DNA from: Actinomycetes bacterium
Lineage (GTDB): Bacteria; Actinomycetota; Acidimicrobiia; Acidimicrobiales; Microtrichaceae
Length of the DNA: 5,033 nucleotides
Reading direction: 5' to 3'
Assembly: GCA_023437745.1 (NCBI GenBank)
Contig: JAEZFI010000041.1
Span: 1-5,033 of the forward strand
In this document: in pieces, positions 1 through 5,033 of the stretch
Numbering within the stretch: the stretch's first letter is position 1
Layout: every line of letters starts with the position of its first letter
Translations under genes and position numbers: made by a program
Notes under the pieces: model-generated
Seen by the model: only the letters and a program-made list of their open reading frames with translations
What the model was told of the DNA's origin: nothing
Database searches by the model: none

Positions 1-785
1 GGCCACGCCCGGTGCGGCGACTCGGGCACGGCGTCCGGACCCAGCCACGCGGCGAGGTGTGGGCGTGCGAGGAGGTCGGGCCAGAGGCGCTTCATGTCCT
101 GCGTCGTGTGCTTCCCGCCGCGGTCGATGCCGAAGCCGACGTTGGCGCCGCCGTCGGGGAGGGGGAACGCCCAGAAGTAGCCCGGGATGATGTCCGCCTC
201 GAACGAGACCATCAGGTTCTCGGCCGCGGGGCCCGTCACGTTGGTGAAGTACTGGCGGAACGCATGCCACTCGCCGCGGTAGCCGGGGACCTCCAGGCCG
301 ATGGCCTTGCGCGTGGGTGACCACATGCCGTCGGCGGCGATCACGTAGGTGACTCGGATGGGGCCCTTGGGGGTCGCGAGCGTCACGCCGTCGACGCCCT
401 GCTCGACGCCGTCCACCGGCGTCCCCTCGCGCACGTCGACGCCGCTCTTCTTGGCGAGGTCGACGAGCGCGGCGTCGAGGGCGTTCCTCCGGGCGACGGC
501 GGCGAACCTGCCCTGCCCACGGGGCAGCGGCAGGGTCACCTCGACCGCGGACGGGGAGCGGAGGACCACGTCCTGGACGTCGCACCAGGACGCCACCACG
601 CCGGGATCCAGCCCGAGCCACTCGAGGTGTCGCAGCGCGCTCGTGGTGATGCCGTCGCCGCAGATCTTGTCGCGGGGGAACGTCGCCTTGTCGAGGAGCA
701 CGACGTCGCGGCCGGCACGGGCGAGCTCGACGGATGCCGCCACACCGGCCGGGCCTGCGCCGATCACGGCGACGTCGAAGGTCAC
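1..785 (-). CDS. Geranylgeranyl reductase family FAD-dependent oxidoreductase, N-terminal 261 residues (3' end outside window)
   Basis: Flavoprotein of the geranylgeranyl reductase superfamily. Such enzymes use FAD to reduce isoprenoid double bonds in, for example, chlorophyll side chains, archaeal lipids or menaquinone. Read from a GTG at 785, the protein starts with the Rossmann FAD-binding motif IGAGPAG (residues 8-14). Next come an acidic end to the second strand (LLDKATFPRDK, ~30-40) and the family motif KICGDGIT (40-47, Cys42), then ADGMWSPTRK (151-160) and PGYFWAFPLPDGGANVGFG (201-219), which is the substrate/FAD region typical of this family. The reading frame is open to the window edge, so the C-terminal ~130-170 residues expected for the family are missing. 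No Shine-Dalgarno is visible, but a TACAGT box lies 6 nt before the GTG, which suits leaderless transcription. From memory the ATFPRDK-CGDG and PGYxW-FPL motifs resemble mycobacterial MenJ, the menaquinone isoprenoid reductase, so MenJ-like activity is possible. The substrate cannot be read from sequence. Family is secure, exact role is not. Confidence 0.9.
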   Translation of the reverse strand, partial: MTFDVAVIGAGPAGVAASVELARAGRDVVLLDKATFPRDKICGDGITTSALRHLEWLGLDPGVVASWCDVQDVVLRSPSAVEVTLPLPRGQGRFAAVARRNALDAALVDLAKKSGVDVREGTPVDGVEQGVDGVTLATPKGPIRVTYVIAADGMWSPTRKAIGLEVPGYRGEWHAFRQYFTNVTGPAAENLMVSFEADIIPGYFWAFPLPDGGANVGFGIDRGGKHTTQDMKRLWPDLLARPHLAAWLGPDAVPESPHRAW

Positions 786-820
786 GCCGTCACTGTATTC
801 CCGGGCCGCGCGCACCCCAA
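785..820 (-). promoter_or_regulatory. Candidate leaderless promoter of the reductase gene
   Basis: On the minus strand a TTGGGG hexamer (820-815) is followed after 17 nt by TACAGT (797-792), and 6 nt later comes the GTG start codon (785). TTG-N-17-TANNNT is the usual actinobacterial vegetative promoter layout, and a -10 ending 6-7 nt before the start codon is the arrangement of leaderless transcripts, which are common in that phylum. The gene has no Shine-Dalgarno, which agrees. The last three -35 bases are poor (GGG instead of ACA), and chance matches to such short motifs are frequent, so this is a candidate only. Confidence 0.35.
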
Positions 821-840
821 GGGGACGGGGCTCCGGCGAG

Positions 841-855
841 GGGGGACCGTTCCCC
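841..855 (-). other. Small GC-rich hairpin downstream of the acyltransferase gene
   Basis: GGGGA (842-846) pairs perfectly with TCCCC (851-855) around a 4-nt loop. On the minus strand it begins about 9 nt after the acyltransferase stop codon and is followed by a run of C rather than U. It could slow or end transcription or protect the 3' end of the mRNA, but a five-pair stem in DNA this rich in G and C may be chance. Confidence 0.2.
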
Positions 856-864
856 ACACGTCGG

Positions 865-2262
865 TCAGGCCAGCGCCAGGATCTCGTCGAACCCCTCACG
901 CAGGCACGCCATGAGGACGTCGGGGTCCGGCACCGCAGCGGGATCGGAGCTCACCCCGATGTTGAGGTCGTTCTGGTAGCTGAGCAGCGTGATGTTGAGC
1001 GCGCCGCCCGCCATCGGCCCGAACGGGAACTGGCTGATGAGCCGCGCGCCGGCGAGGAACACCGGGAAGGGCGCTCCGGGGACGTTCGAGGTCGTGAAGT
1101 CGACCGACTTCACCATCGAACCGAAGAGCGCGGTCACCGCAGTCGTCGGCAGGCGGTTCAGCACGTTCGACAGGGGGTCGACCAACTCGTTGGCCGGTTC
1201 CGCCCGGGCACCCTCGACCAGCTGGCGGAGGGCGCGCATGTGCTCGACCGGGTCCTCGATGTCGATGGGGATCTCGATCCGGGCGGGGACGAAGGCGTTG
1301 CCCGCCACGTTCTCCGCGTCGGCCGCCCGCACGTTGATCGGGATCGCCATCCTGAGCTCGTCGCAGTCCACGCCGTGACGGAGGTGGTACCGGTGGAGGC
1401 CTCGGGCGACGCCACCGACGAACGCGTCGTTCAACCGGCCGCCGCCCTTCTTGGCGGCCTTCTTCGCCTCGTCGAGGGGGACCGTGAGGACGTCGAAGCG
1501 GGTCGACAGCGACCGGCCGGTCATCAGCGGGCTGAGCGGGTGCGACACCGGTCGCAGCACGCGCCCGACCGACGCGGCCAGCTCCGTCGTCGTGCCGATC
1601 GCCTCCAGCGGGTTGCTGAGCGCCTTCGCCGCACCGGTCGTGGCGCTGAGGGCGGAGCGCTTGGCGATGCCGAGCTGTCGGCGGCGCGCGTGTTGGAACG
1701 CGTCGACCATCCGCTCCGGCTGGCTCATGACGTGCACCGGCGGACGTCCGGGCATCTCGCGCTCCGGAGCGTCCTGCTCGAGGTCGAGGAGCTCCAGCTG
1801 CAGCTTGATCCCGCCGACGCCGTCGGTGATGGCGTGGTGCAGCTTGATGACGATGGCGGACTGCTTGTCGGCGAGGCCCTCGACGACGACGGCCCGCCAC
1901 AGCGGCCGGGCCCGGTCGAACCCGCTCATCGCCACGGGCTCGGCGACCGAGAGCAGGTCGCGCATCGTGCCCTTGCCCGGCGCCTTCACCCACCAGAGGT
2001 GGAAGTGCAGGTCGAAGTGGGGGTCGACCTCCCAGCGCGGCGGAGCGACCGAGAAGGGGTTCGCCCGCACCCGCTGGCGCAGGCGGGGGATGGCTCGGCT
2101 CGCCCGCTCGAACAGCCGGATCAGCTTGTCGTGGGCGACGGTCCGGTCGAGCACCATCACGATGGTGATGGTCGAGCGCAGCGCGGGATCCTTCTCGATG
2201 TTCCACATGAGCGCGTCGGCGTCGCTCATCCGGTGCTCGAAGCGGATCTCTTCCTCAGCCAT
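865..2262 (-). CDS. Wax ester synthase / diacylglycerol O-acyltransferase (WS/DGAT family)
   Basis: Bacterial bifunctional acyltransferase that moves an acyl group from acyl-CoA to diacylglycerol (giving triacylglycerol) or to a fatty alcohol (giving a wax ester), usually at the inner membrane face or lipid-body surface. From the ATG at 2262 the protein has 465 residues, the normal family length. It carries the N-terminal MSDADALMWNIEKD segment (~12-25), PLW (120-122), the catalytic HHAITDG (142-148; His142, His143, Asp147), the ND motif (NDAFVGGVARGLHRYH, 278-293) and TSNVPGAP (391-398) in the C-terminal WS_DGAT_C (DUF1298) domain, ending with GGALNITLLSYQNDLNIGV. A GTG at 2301 would add 13 basic residues lacking family similarity. 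The ATG is preferred because MAEEEIRFEHRMS joins directly to the conserved start, although the ribosome site (GGGG, 6 nt upstream) is weak. It lies between the VanW and reductase genes on the same strand. Whether it makes triacylglycerol or wax esters is not visible; paralogues with weak activity are common. Confidence 0.95.
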   Translation of the reverse strand: MAEEEIRFEHRMSDADALMWNIEKDPALRSTITIVMVLDRTVAHDKLIRLFERASRAIPRLRQRVRANPFSVAPPRWEVDPHFDLHFHLWWVKAPGKGTMRDLLSVAEPVAMSGFDRARPLWRAVVVEGLADKQSAIVIKLHHAITDGVGGIKLQLELLDLEQDAPEREMPGRPPVHVMSQPERMVDAFQHARRRQLGIAKRSALSATTGAAKALSNPLEAIGTTTELAASVGRVLRPVSHPLSPLMTGRSLSTRFDVLTVPLDEAKKAAKKGGGRLNDAFVGGVARGLHRYHLRHGVDCDELRMAIPINVRAADAENVAGNAFVPARIEIPIDIEDPVEHMRALRQLVEGARAEPANELVDPLSNVLNRLPTTAVTALFGSMVKSVDFTTSNVPGAPFPVFLAGARLISQFPFGPMAGGALNITLLSYQNDLNIGVSSDPAAVPDPDVLMACLREGFDEILALA

Positions 2263-2317
2263 CTCGACCCCGATCGTCGGACGCCCCCGCGTCCGGCGCA
2301 CAGACTAGGAGAGGCCG

Positions 2318-2344
2318 CCGGGTCGCCGTCACTGGTCGACCCGG
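2318..2344 (-). terminator. Inverted repeat after the VanW gene, possible terminator
   Basis: CCGGGTCG (2318-2325) and CGACCCGG (2337-2344) form a perfect 8-bp stem with an 11-nt loop. It starts 7 nt after the VanW stop codon on the minus strand and sits in the 89-bp gap before the acyltransferase. No U-tract follows (the sequence continues GCGGCCTCTCC), so it is not a classical intrinsic terminator, but U-poor hairpins are often found after actinobacterial genes. It may instead mark an mRNA processing or stability point within an operon. Confidence 0.4.
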
Positions 2345-2351
2345 TGCCCGA

Positions 2352-3977
2352 TCAGTTGTGGCTCGGCGGGTCGCAGTCGTAGTTGGCCGTGTACTTCTGC
2401 TGGTCGCTCGTGCCGTCCACGAACGTCCGCTTCCGGACCAGCGTGATCTTCCCGCAGCCCCGGGCGGGGGTGACCGACTCCTGGACGCCGACGGCGTGCC
2501 GGGTGCTGAAGAGCTGCACGGTGATGGTCGTGTCGGTGTAGGTCGGCCAGATCATCACGGCGTACGGCGTGTTGTTGCGGATCTTGAGGTCGACGCTGGG
2601 GTAGGCGAGGGTGGCCTCGCGGGCGAAGGGGTAGCGGTCGATGTAGATCGAGTGCGCCTTGTGCTCGGGGATGTCGAGACCGGCGAAGAACGCAGCGTTG
2701 AAGAGCGTGGTGGCGTACTGGCTGACGCCGCCGCCGATGTCGGTGCTGAACTCGCCCTGCTCGATCACCGGCGCGCTCACGAACCCCTTCTCGGCGGTGC
2801 GCCGCCCGACGAACTCGTTGACGCTCCAGGTCTCGCCGGGGGCGATGAGGACGCCACGGGTGAGGTCGCTGATCCGGTGGATGTTCTTGACCCGGGGCTG
2901 GCCGGCGGGGTGGCGGGTCGTGAACTCGCCGACGACCTCGTTCACACCCAGGACGCCCGCTGCGGCAAGCCCGTCGGCCGCGGTGACCGTGCGGGCCTCG
3001 AGGGCGATCGTCGTCTGGCCGGCGAGCAGCCCGGCGGCGATGGTGGACGGTGCGGCGTCGGTGCAGCAGACCACCGCATCGTGCCCCGCCTTGGGGACCG
3101 GCTTGCCGTCGACCACGTCGAAGGTGACGCCGGTGGGGTTGTAGGCCGTGGTCCGGGTCCTGGCGAAGACGTCCGCCACCAGCTGGGCGTCGAGGTCGAG
3201 CCGCGCACCGTCCTTGTCGGTGAGCACGCGGAACCCGGGCCGGAAGTCGGTGCCGGGGATGGTCGTGGAGGCGTCGCCGTAGGTCAGCGTGATGTCGCCG
3301 GCGGTCGTGGTCATCGCCGCGTCGGCGAGCTTGGCGACGGTCTCGTCGGTGATGCGCGGGCGAGTCTCGTTGCGGGGGGCGTCGACCACGATGGGTGCGT
3401 CCGGCGTGCTGGTCGAGCGGGGGAGGGCGTCGGCCACGGCGTCGACGTCGATCGCGATGCCGTTCTTGCCCGGGATCACGGTGATCGCGTCGCGGGTGGC
3501 CTCGACGCGGGGTTCCTCCGGCACGGTCCGCCGGTCGCCCTCCAGCTTCCCGACCGTCTGCATCACGGCGGAGCGGTCCACTGACAGCCGCAGCTCGACC
3601 TCGCGATCGGCCACCATCGAGGTGAGCCAGCGGACGGGTGACCACGGTCCGGGGTCCTTGCGTCCGGCGGCCATCGCCGCCCGCAGGGTCCCGTCCACGT
3701 CCACCGTGAGTCCGAGCTCCCCTGCGGTCGTCTCGACCTCGAAGGCGTCGGCATCGAGCGTGACCTTGGTGGAGGCGAAGGTCGCCGTCATGTCCTCGAT
3801 CTCCGACCGGAGGTCGCCCTCGTCCAGGCCGCCGACCTCGGTGCCGGCCAGCAGCACGTTGCGCATCACCTGGCCGTCCGAGGCCGACCTGTCGATCGCC
3901 CAGGCGCCCGTGAGCACGCCGAACAGCACGAGCGGGGCCGCGAGCGCGGCAAGGACGACGATCCGGCGACGGGTCAC
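2352..3977 (-). CDS. VanW-domain, membrane-anchored cell-wall protein with tandem peptidoglycan-binding-type repeats
   Basis: Extracytoplasmic protein of 541 residues. The N-terminus is MTRRR followed by one hydrophobic segment (~6-27), so it is a signal anchor or uncleaved signal peptide with the bulk of the chain outside the membrane. Residues ~40-110 and ~165-345 look like divergent copies of the repeat called PG_binding_4: VLLAGTEVGGLDEGDLRSEI, a GELGLTVDVDGTLRAAMA segment, then KNGIAIDVDAVADALP and DGARLDLDAQLVADVFART. Residues ~350-490 form the VanW domain, with LIAPGETWSVNEFVG, DIGGGVSQYATTLFNAAFFAGL and YPSVDLKIRNNTPYAVMIW, all family hallmarks. VanW was named from vancomycin-resistance clusters, but its biochemical role is unknown, and this gene is not evidence for resistance. 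The ~50-residue tail replaces the G5 domain found in some relatives. Cysteines occur only outside the membrane: adjacent Cys304-Cys305, Cys508 and Cys535. The GTG start at 3977 is chosen because the next Met (residue 38) would remove the membrane segment. No clear Shine-Dalgarno. It is divergent from the SDR gene. Confidence 0.9.
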   Translation of the reverse strand: MTRRRIVVLAALAAPLVLFGVLTGAWAIDRSASDGQVMRNVLLAGTEVGGLDEGDLRSEIEDMTATFASTKVTLDADAFEVETTAGELGLTVDVDGTLRAAMAAGRKDPGPWSPVRWLTSMVADREVELRLSVDRSAVMQTVGKLEGDRRTVPEEPRVEATRDAITVIPGKNGIAIDVDAVADALPRSTSTPDAPIVVDAPRNETRPRITDETVAKLADAAMTTTAGDITLTYGDASTTIPGTDFRPGFRVLTDKDGARLDLDAQLVADVFARTRTTAYNPTGVTFDVVDGKPVPKAGHDAVVCCTDAAPSTIAAGLLAGQTTIALEARTVTAADGLAAAGVLGVNEVVGEFTTRHPAGQPRVKNIHRISDLTRGVLIAPGETWSVNEFVGRRTAEKGFVSAPVIEQGEFSTDIGGGVSQYATTLFNAAFFAGLDIPEHKAHSIYIDRYPFAREATLAYPSVDLKIRNNTPYAVMIWPTYTDTTITVQLFSTRHAVGVQESVTPARGCGKITLVRKRTFVDGTSDQQKYTANYDCDPPSHN

Positions 3978-4011
3978 CCCGATAGTCTGGCGCGAGCGCG
4001 GGCGCGACTGG

Positions 4012-4034
4012 CGTCACGCTCGTCACATGTGACG
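4012..4034. promoter_or_regulatory. Perfect 14-bp palindrome with extra half-site, candidate operator
   Basis: CGTCACATGTGACG (4021-4034) equals its own reverse complement. Its left arm CGTCAC is repeated directly at 4012-4017, exactly 9 bp upstream. The palindrome is 43 bp from the VanW GTG and 41 bp from the SDR ATG, so it is nearly centred between two divergent genes. This is the usual position and symmetry of an operator for a dimeric regulator such as TetR, GntR or MarR family proteins, and it could control both genes. No regulator gene is present in the window, and I do not recognise the motif as a known regulon site. Confidence 0.5.
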
Positions 4035-4040
4035 GAATCC

Positions 4041-4055
4041 CGGCCGCTGCGGCCG
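4041..4055 (+). other. GC-rich inverted repeat in the SDR leader
   Basis: CGGCCGC (4041-4047) and GCGGCCG (4049-4055) are perfect inverted repeats around one base. In RNA they would give six G-C pairs with a 3-nt loop. The structure ends 5 nt before the Shine-Dalgarno of the SDR gene, so if it is transcribed it could affect ribosome access or mRNA stability. It may also just be the high GC content. Confidence 0.3.
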
Positions 4056-4060
4056 CGATC

Positions 4061-4067
4061 GGGGAGG
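4061..4067 (+). promoter_or_regulatory. Strong ribosome binding site of the SDR gene
   Basis: GGGGAGG, containing the anti-16S match GGAGG at 4063-4067, lies 8 nt before the ATG at 4076. It fixes the start of the dehydrogenase, and it contrasts with the three minus-strand genes, none of which has a good Shine-Dalgarno. Confidence 0.8.
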
Positions 4068-4075
4068 CACGGCCG

Positions 4076-4975
4076 ATGGGACTTGTCGAGGGGCGCGTGT
4101 GCGTCGTCACCGGGGCGGGCCGGGGGATCGGGCGGGAGTACGCCCTGATGCTCGCCGCGGAGGGTGGCCGAGTGGTCGTGAACGACCTCGGCGGCGCTCG
4201 TGACGGCGTCGGGGCCGACCCGGGTCCGGCCGACCACGTCGTCGCCGAGATCACCGCCGCCGGGGGGACGGCAGTGGCGAACGGTGACGACGTCTCGTCC
4301 TTCGCCGGGGCCGAGCGACTGATCGCACAGGCGGTCGAGACCTACGGGCGGCTCGACGTGCTCGTCAACAATGCCGGCATCCTGCGGGACCGCATGCTCA
4401 CGAACATGACCGAGGAGGAGTGGGACAGCGTGATCGCCGTCCATCTGAAGGGCACGTTCGGTCCCTCCCACTTCGCAGCTCGGCACTGGCGCGAGCGAGC
4501 GAAGGCGGGCGAGCGGAACGACGCCCGGATCATCAACACCACGTCGGTCTCGGGGATCTACGGCAACCCGGGCCAGACCAACTACGGCACCGCGAAGGCC
4601 GGCATCGCGTCGTTCAGCTTCATCGCCAGCCTGGAGCTGGAGCGGTACGGGGTGACGGTGAACGCCATCGCACCGGCGGCGCTGACCCGCATGACCGAGG
4701 ACCTCGGGATGGGGCAGGCGGAAGGTGCGGCGGACGCCATGTCACCGCGCTGGATCGCCCCGATCGTGTGCTGGCTGGCGTCGCCGGAGAGCGCGCACGT
4801 GACCGGGCGGGTGTTCGAGGCCTCCGGCGCCGTGCTCGCCGTGGCCGAGGGTTGGCACCGAGGCCCGTCGGTGCGCCCCGTCGACGACCCCCATGCGATC
4901 GGTGAGCTCGTCGAGCACCTGCTCGAACGCGCTCGGCGGCCCGCCGACATGCACGGCCAGGACCGCCACCGCTGA
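4076..4975 (+). CDS. Short-chain dehydrogenase/reductase, MFE-2/HSD17B4-like (3R)-hydroxyacyl-CoA dehydrogenase type
   Basis: Classical SDR of 299 residues, expected to act in the cytoplasm on acyl-CoA or a related substrate with NAD(H). Visible motifs: TGAGRGIG cofactor loop (12-19), NDLGG after the second strand (36-40; Asp37 favours NAD over NADP), Asp-Val at 72-73, NNAGILRDRM (98-107), and the catalytic set Ser157, Tyr170, Lys174 (SGIYG, then NYGTAK). The run NDLGG, GILRDRM, EEWDxVIxVHLKGTF, SGIYGNxGQxNY and NAIAPAALTRMT follows the dehydrogenase domain of peroxisomal multifunctional enzyme type 2. As there, His123 takes the place of the usual SDR active-site Asn (VHLKG for vNlxG). It stands alone, with no hydratase or SCP2 domain attached. 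The C-terminus (~255-299) resembles the family's GW-x-G extension, followed by a variable tail. The ribosome site is excellent. Role in beta-oxidation or sterol side-chain degradation is inferred; the substrate is unknown. Confidence 0.93.
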   Translation: MGLVEGRVCVVTGAGRGIGREYALMLAAEGGRVVVNDLGGARDGVGADPGPADHVVAEITAAGGTAVANGDDVSSFAGAERLIAQAVETYGRLDVLVNNAGILRDRMLTNMTEEEWDSVIAVHLKGTFGPSHFAARHWRERAKAGERNDARIINTTSVSGIYGNPGQTNYGTAKAGIASFSFIASLELERYGVTVNAIAPAALTRMTEDLGMGQAEGAADAMSPRWIAPIVCWLASPESAHVTGRVFEASGAVLAVAEGWHRGPSVRPVDDPHAIGELVEHLLERARRPADMHGQDRHR

Positions 4976-4998
4976 CCGCCGAGCCTGAGCGGAGCTGG

Positions 4999-5022
4999 CC
5001 CGACCCATCAGATCAGGTCGGG
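4999..5022 (+). terminator. Hairpin after the SDR gene, possible terminator
   Basis: CCCGACC (4999-5005) and GGTCGGG (5016-5022) form a perfect 7-bp stem with a 10-nt loop, beginning 24 nt after the SDR stop codon. No U-tract follows (TAGCGCAG), so any terminator activity would be of the U-poor kind. The 4976-5033 tail holds no other feature I can support; the sequence stops 11 bases after the stem. Confidence 0.4.
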
Positions 5023-5033
5023 TAGCGCAGCGA

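Noticed and set aside
896..2206. Second minus-strand frame of 436 codons within the acyltransferase
   Set aside because: Arg/Pro/Ala-rich out-of-frame translation. The other frame contains HHAITDG, ND and NVPG motifs and is plainly the gene.
349..2382. A 677-codon open frame on the plus strand
   Set aside because: It lies antisense to the WS/DGAT gene and the 5' part of the reductase. The translation is rich in Arg, Asp and Val with low-complexity runs and has no recognisable domain. Long antisense frames are expected in DNA this rich in G and C.
2352..3977. Vancomycin resistance determinant
   Set aside because: VanW is only named after such clusters. No vanHAX ligase or dehydrogenase genes or two-component regulator are present, and VanW proteins are widespread in bacteria without resistance.
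3978..3990. Leaderless promoter for the VanW gene (GACTAT 4 nt before the GTG)
   Set aside because: The -10 lacks the leading T, the spacing to the start is short, and no TTG-like -35 is found 16-18 nt upstream (CAGTCG instead).
2329..4254. A 641-codon open frame on the minus strand across VanW and the start of the SDR gene
   Set aside because: Out-of-frame shadow of VanW in a high-GC genome. Its translation is Arg/Pro/His-rich with no domain, whereas the 2352-3977 frame shows clear VanW motifs.
5008..5033. Possible C-terminal end of a convergent minus-strand gene (AALPDLI then stop at 5008)
   Set aside because: Only seven codons are visible, one being CTA, which is rare in such genomes. 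Another frame also ends nearby (SLRYPT, stop at 5013), so neither can be supported.
5016..5033. Possible 5' end of a tRNA (GGTCGGG acceptor-like, then TAGCGCAG D-arm-like)
   Set aside because: The TAGCGCAG string resembles a tRNA D-arm start, but only 18 bases are present and the acceptor-like part already pairs perfectly with an upstream CCCGACC, so a plain hairpin explains it. The sequence beyond 5033 would decide.

Overview
The window reads as ordinary chromosomal DNA from a high-GC Gram-positive bacterium, most likely an actinomycete-type organism (Actinomycetota). The base composition is strongly GC-rich with G/C at third codon positions, GTG starts are used, and the gene content (a wax ester synthase/diacylglycerol acyltransferase, a geranylgeranyl-reductase-family flavoprotein and a VanW envelope protein) fits that phylum. 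Acidimicrobiia would be a reasonable guess for the class, but that is inference and cannot be settled here.

Layout. Three genes lie head-to-tail on the minus strand, read from right to left. The first (3977 to 2352) encodes a membrane-anchored VanW-domain protein with tandem peptidoglycan-binding-type repeats. The second (2262 to 865) encodes a WS/DGAT acyltransferase. The third (785 to beyond base 1, 3' end cut off by the window) encodes an FAD-dependent reductase of the geranylgeranyl reductase family. Gaps of 89 and 79 bp separate them. Each gap holds a small inverted repeat, and the second also holds a plausible promoter, so they need not be one operon. On the plus strand, divergent from the VanW gene, 4076-4975 encodes a short-chain dehydrogenase closely resembling the (3R)-hydroxyacyl-CoA dehydrogenase domain of peroxisomal multifunctional enzyme type 2 (HSD17B4-like). 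The last 58 bases hold a hairpin and no supported gene.

The 98-bp divergent intergenic region (3978-4075) is the most informative non-coding part. It contains a perfect 14-bp palindrome almost exactly midway between the two start codons, preceded by a direct repeat of its left arm, then a GC-rich inverted repeat and a strong Shine-Dalgarno for the dehydrogenase.

How the genes may work together (inference). Three of the four point to lipid chemistry: fatty acyl-CoA oxidation or remodelling (SDR), neutral lipid synthesis from acyl-CoA (WS/DGAT) and saturation of isoprenoid chains (reductase). The VanW protein faces the cell wall. I see no mobile element, CRISPR array, confirmed RNA gene, toxin-antitoxin pair or defence system, and no convincing undescribed system. 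The palindrome and the cysteine-bearing VanW protein are the items most worth a second look.
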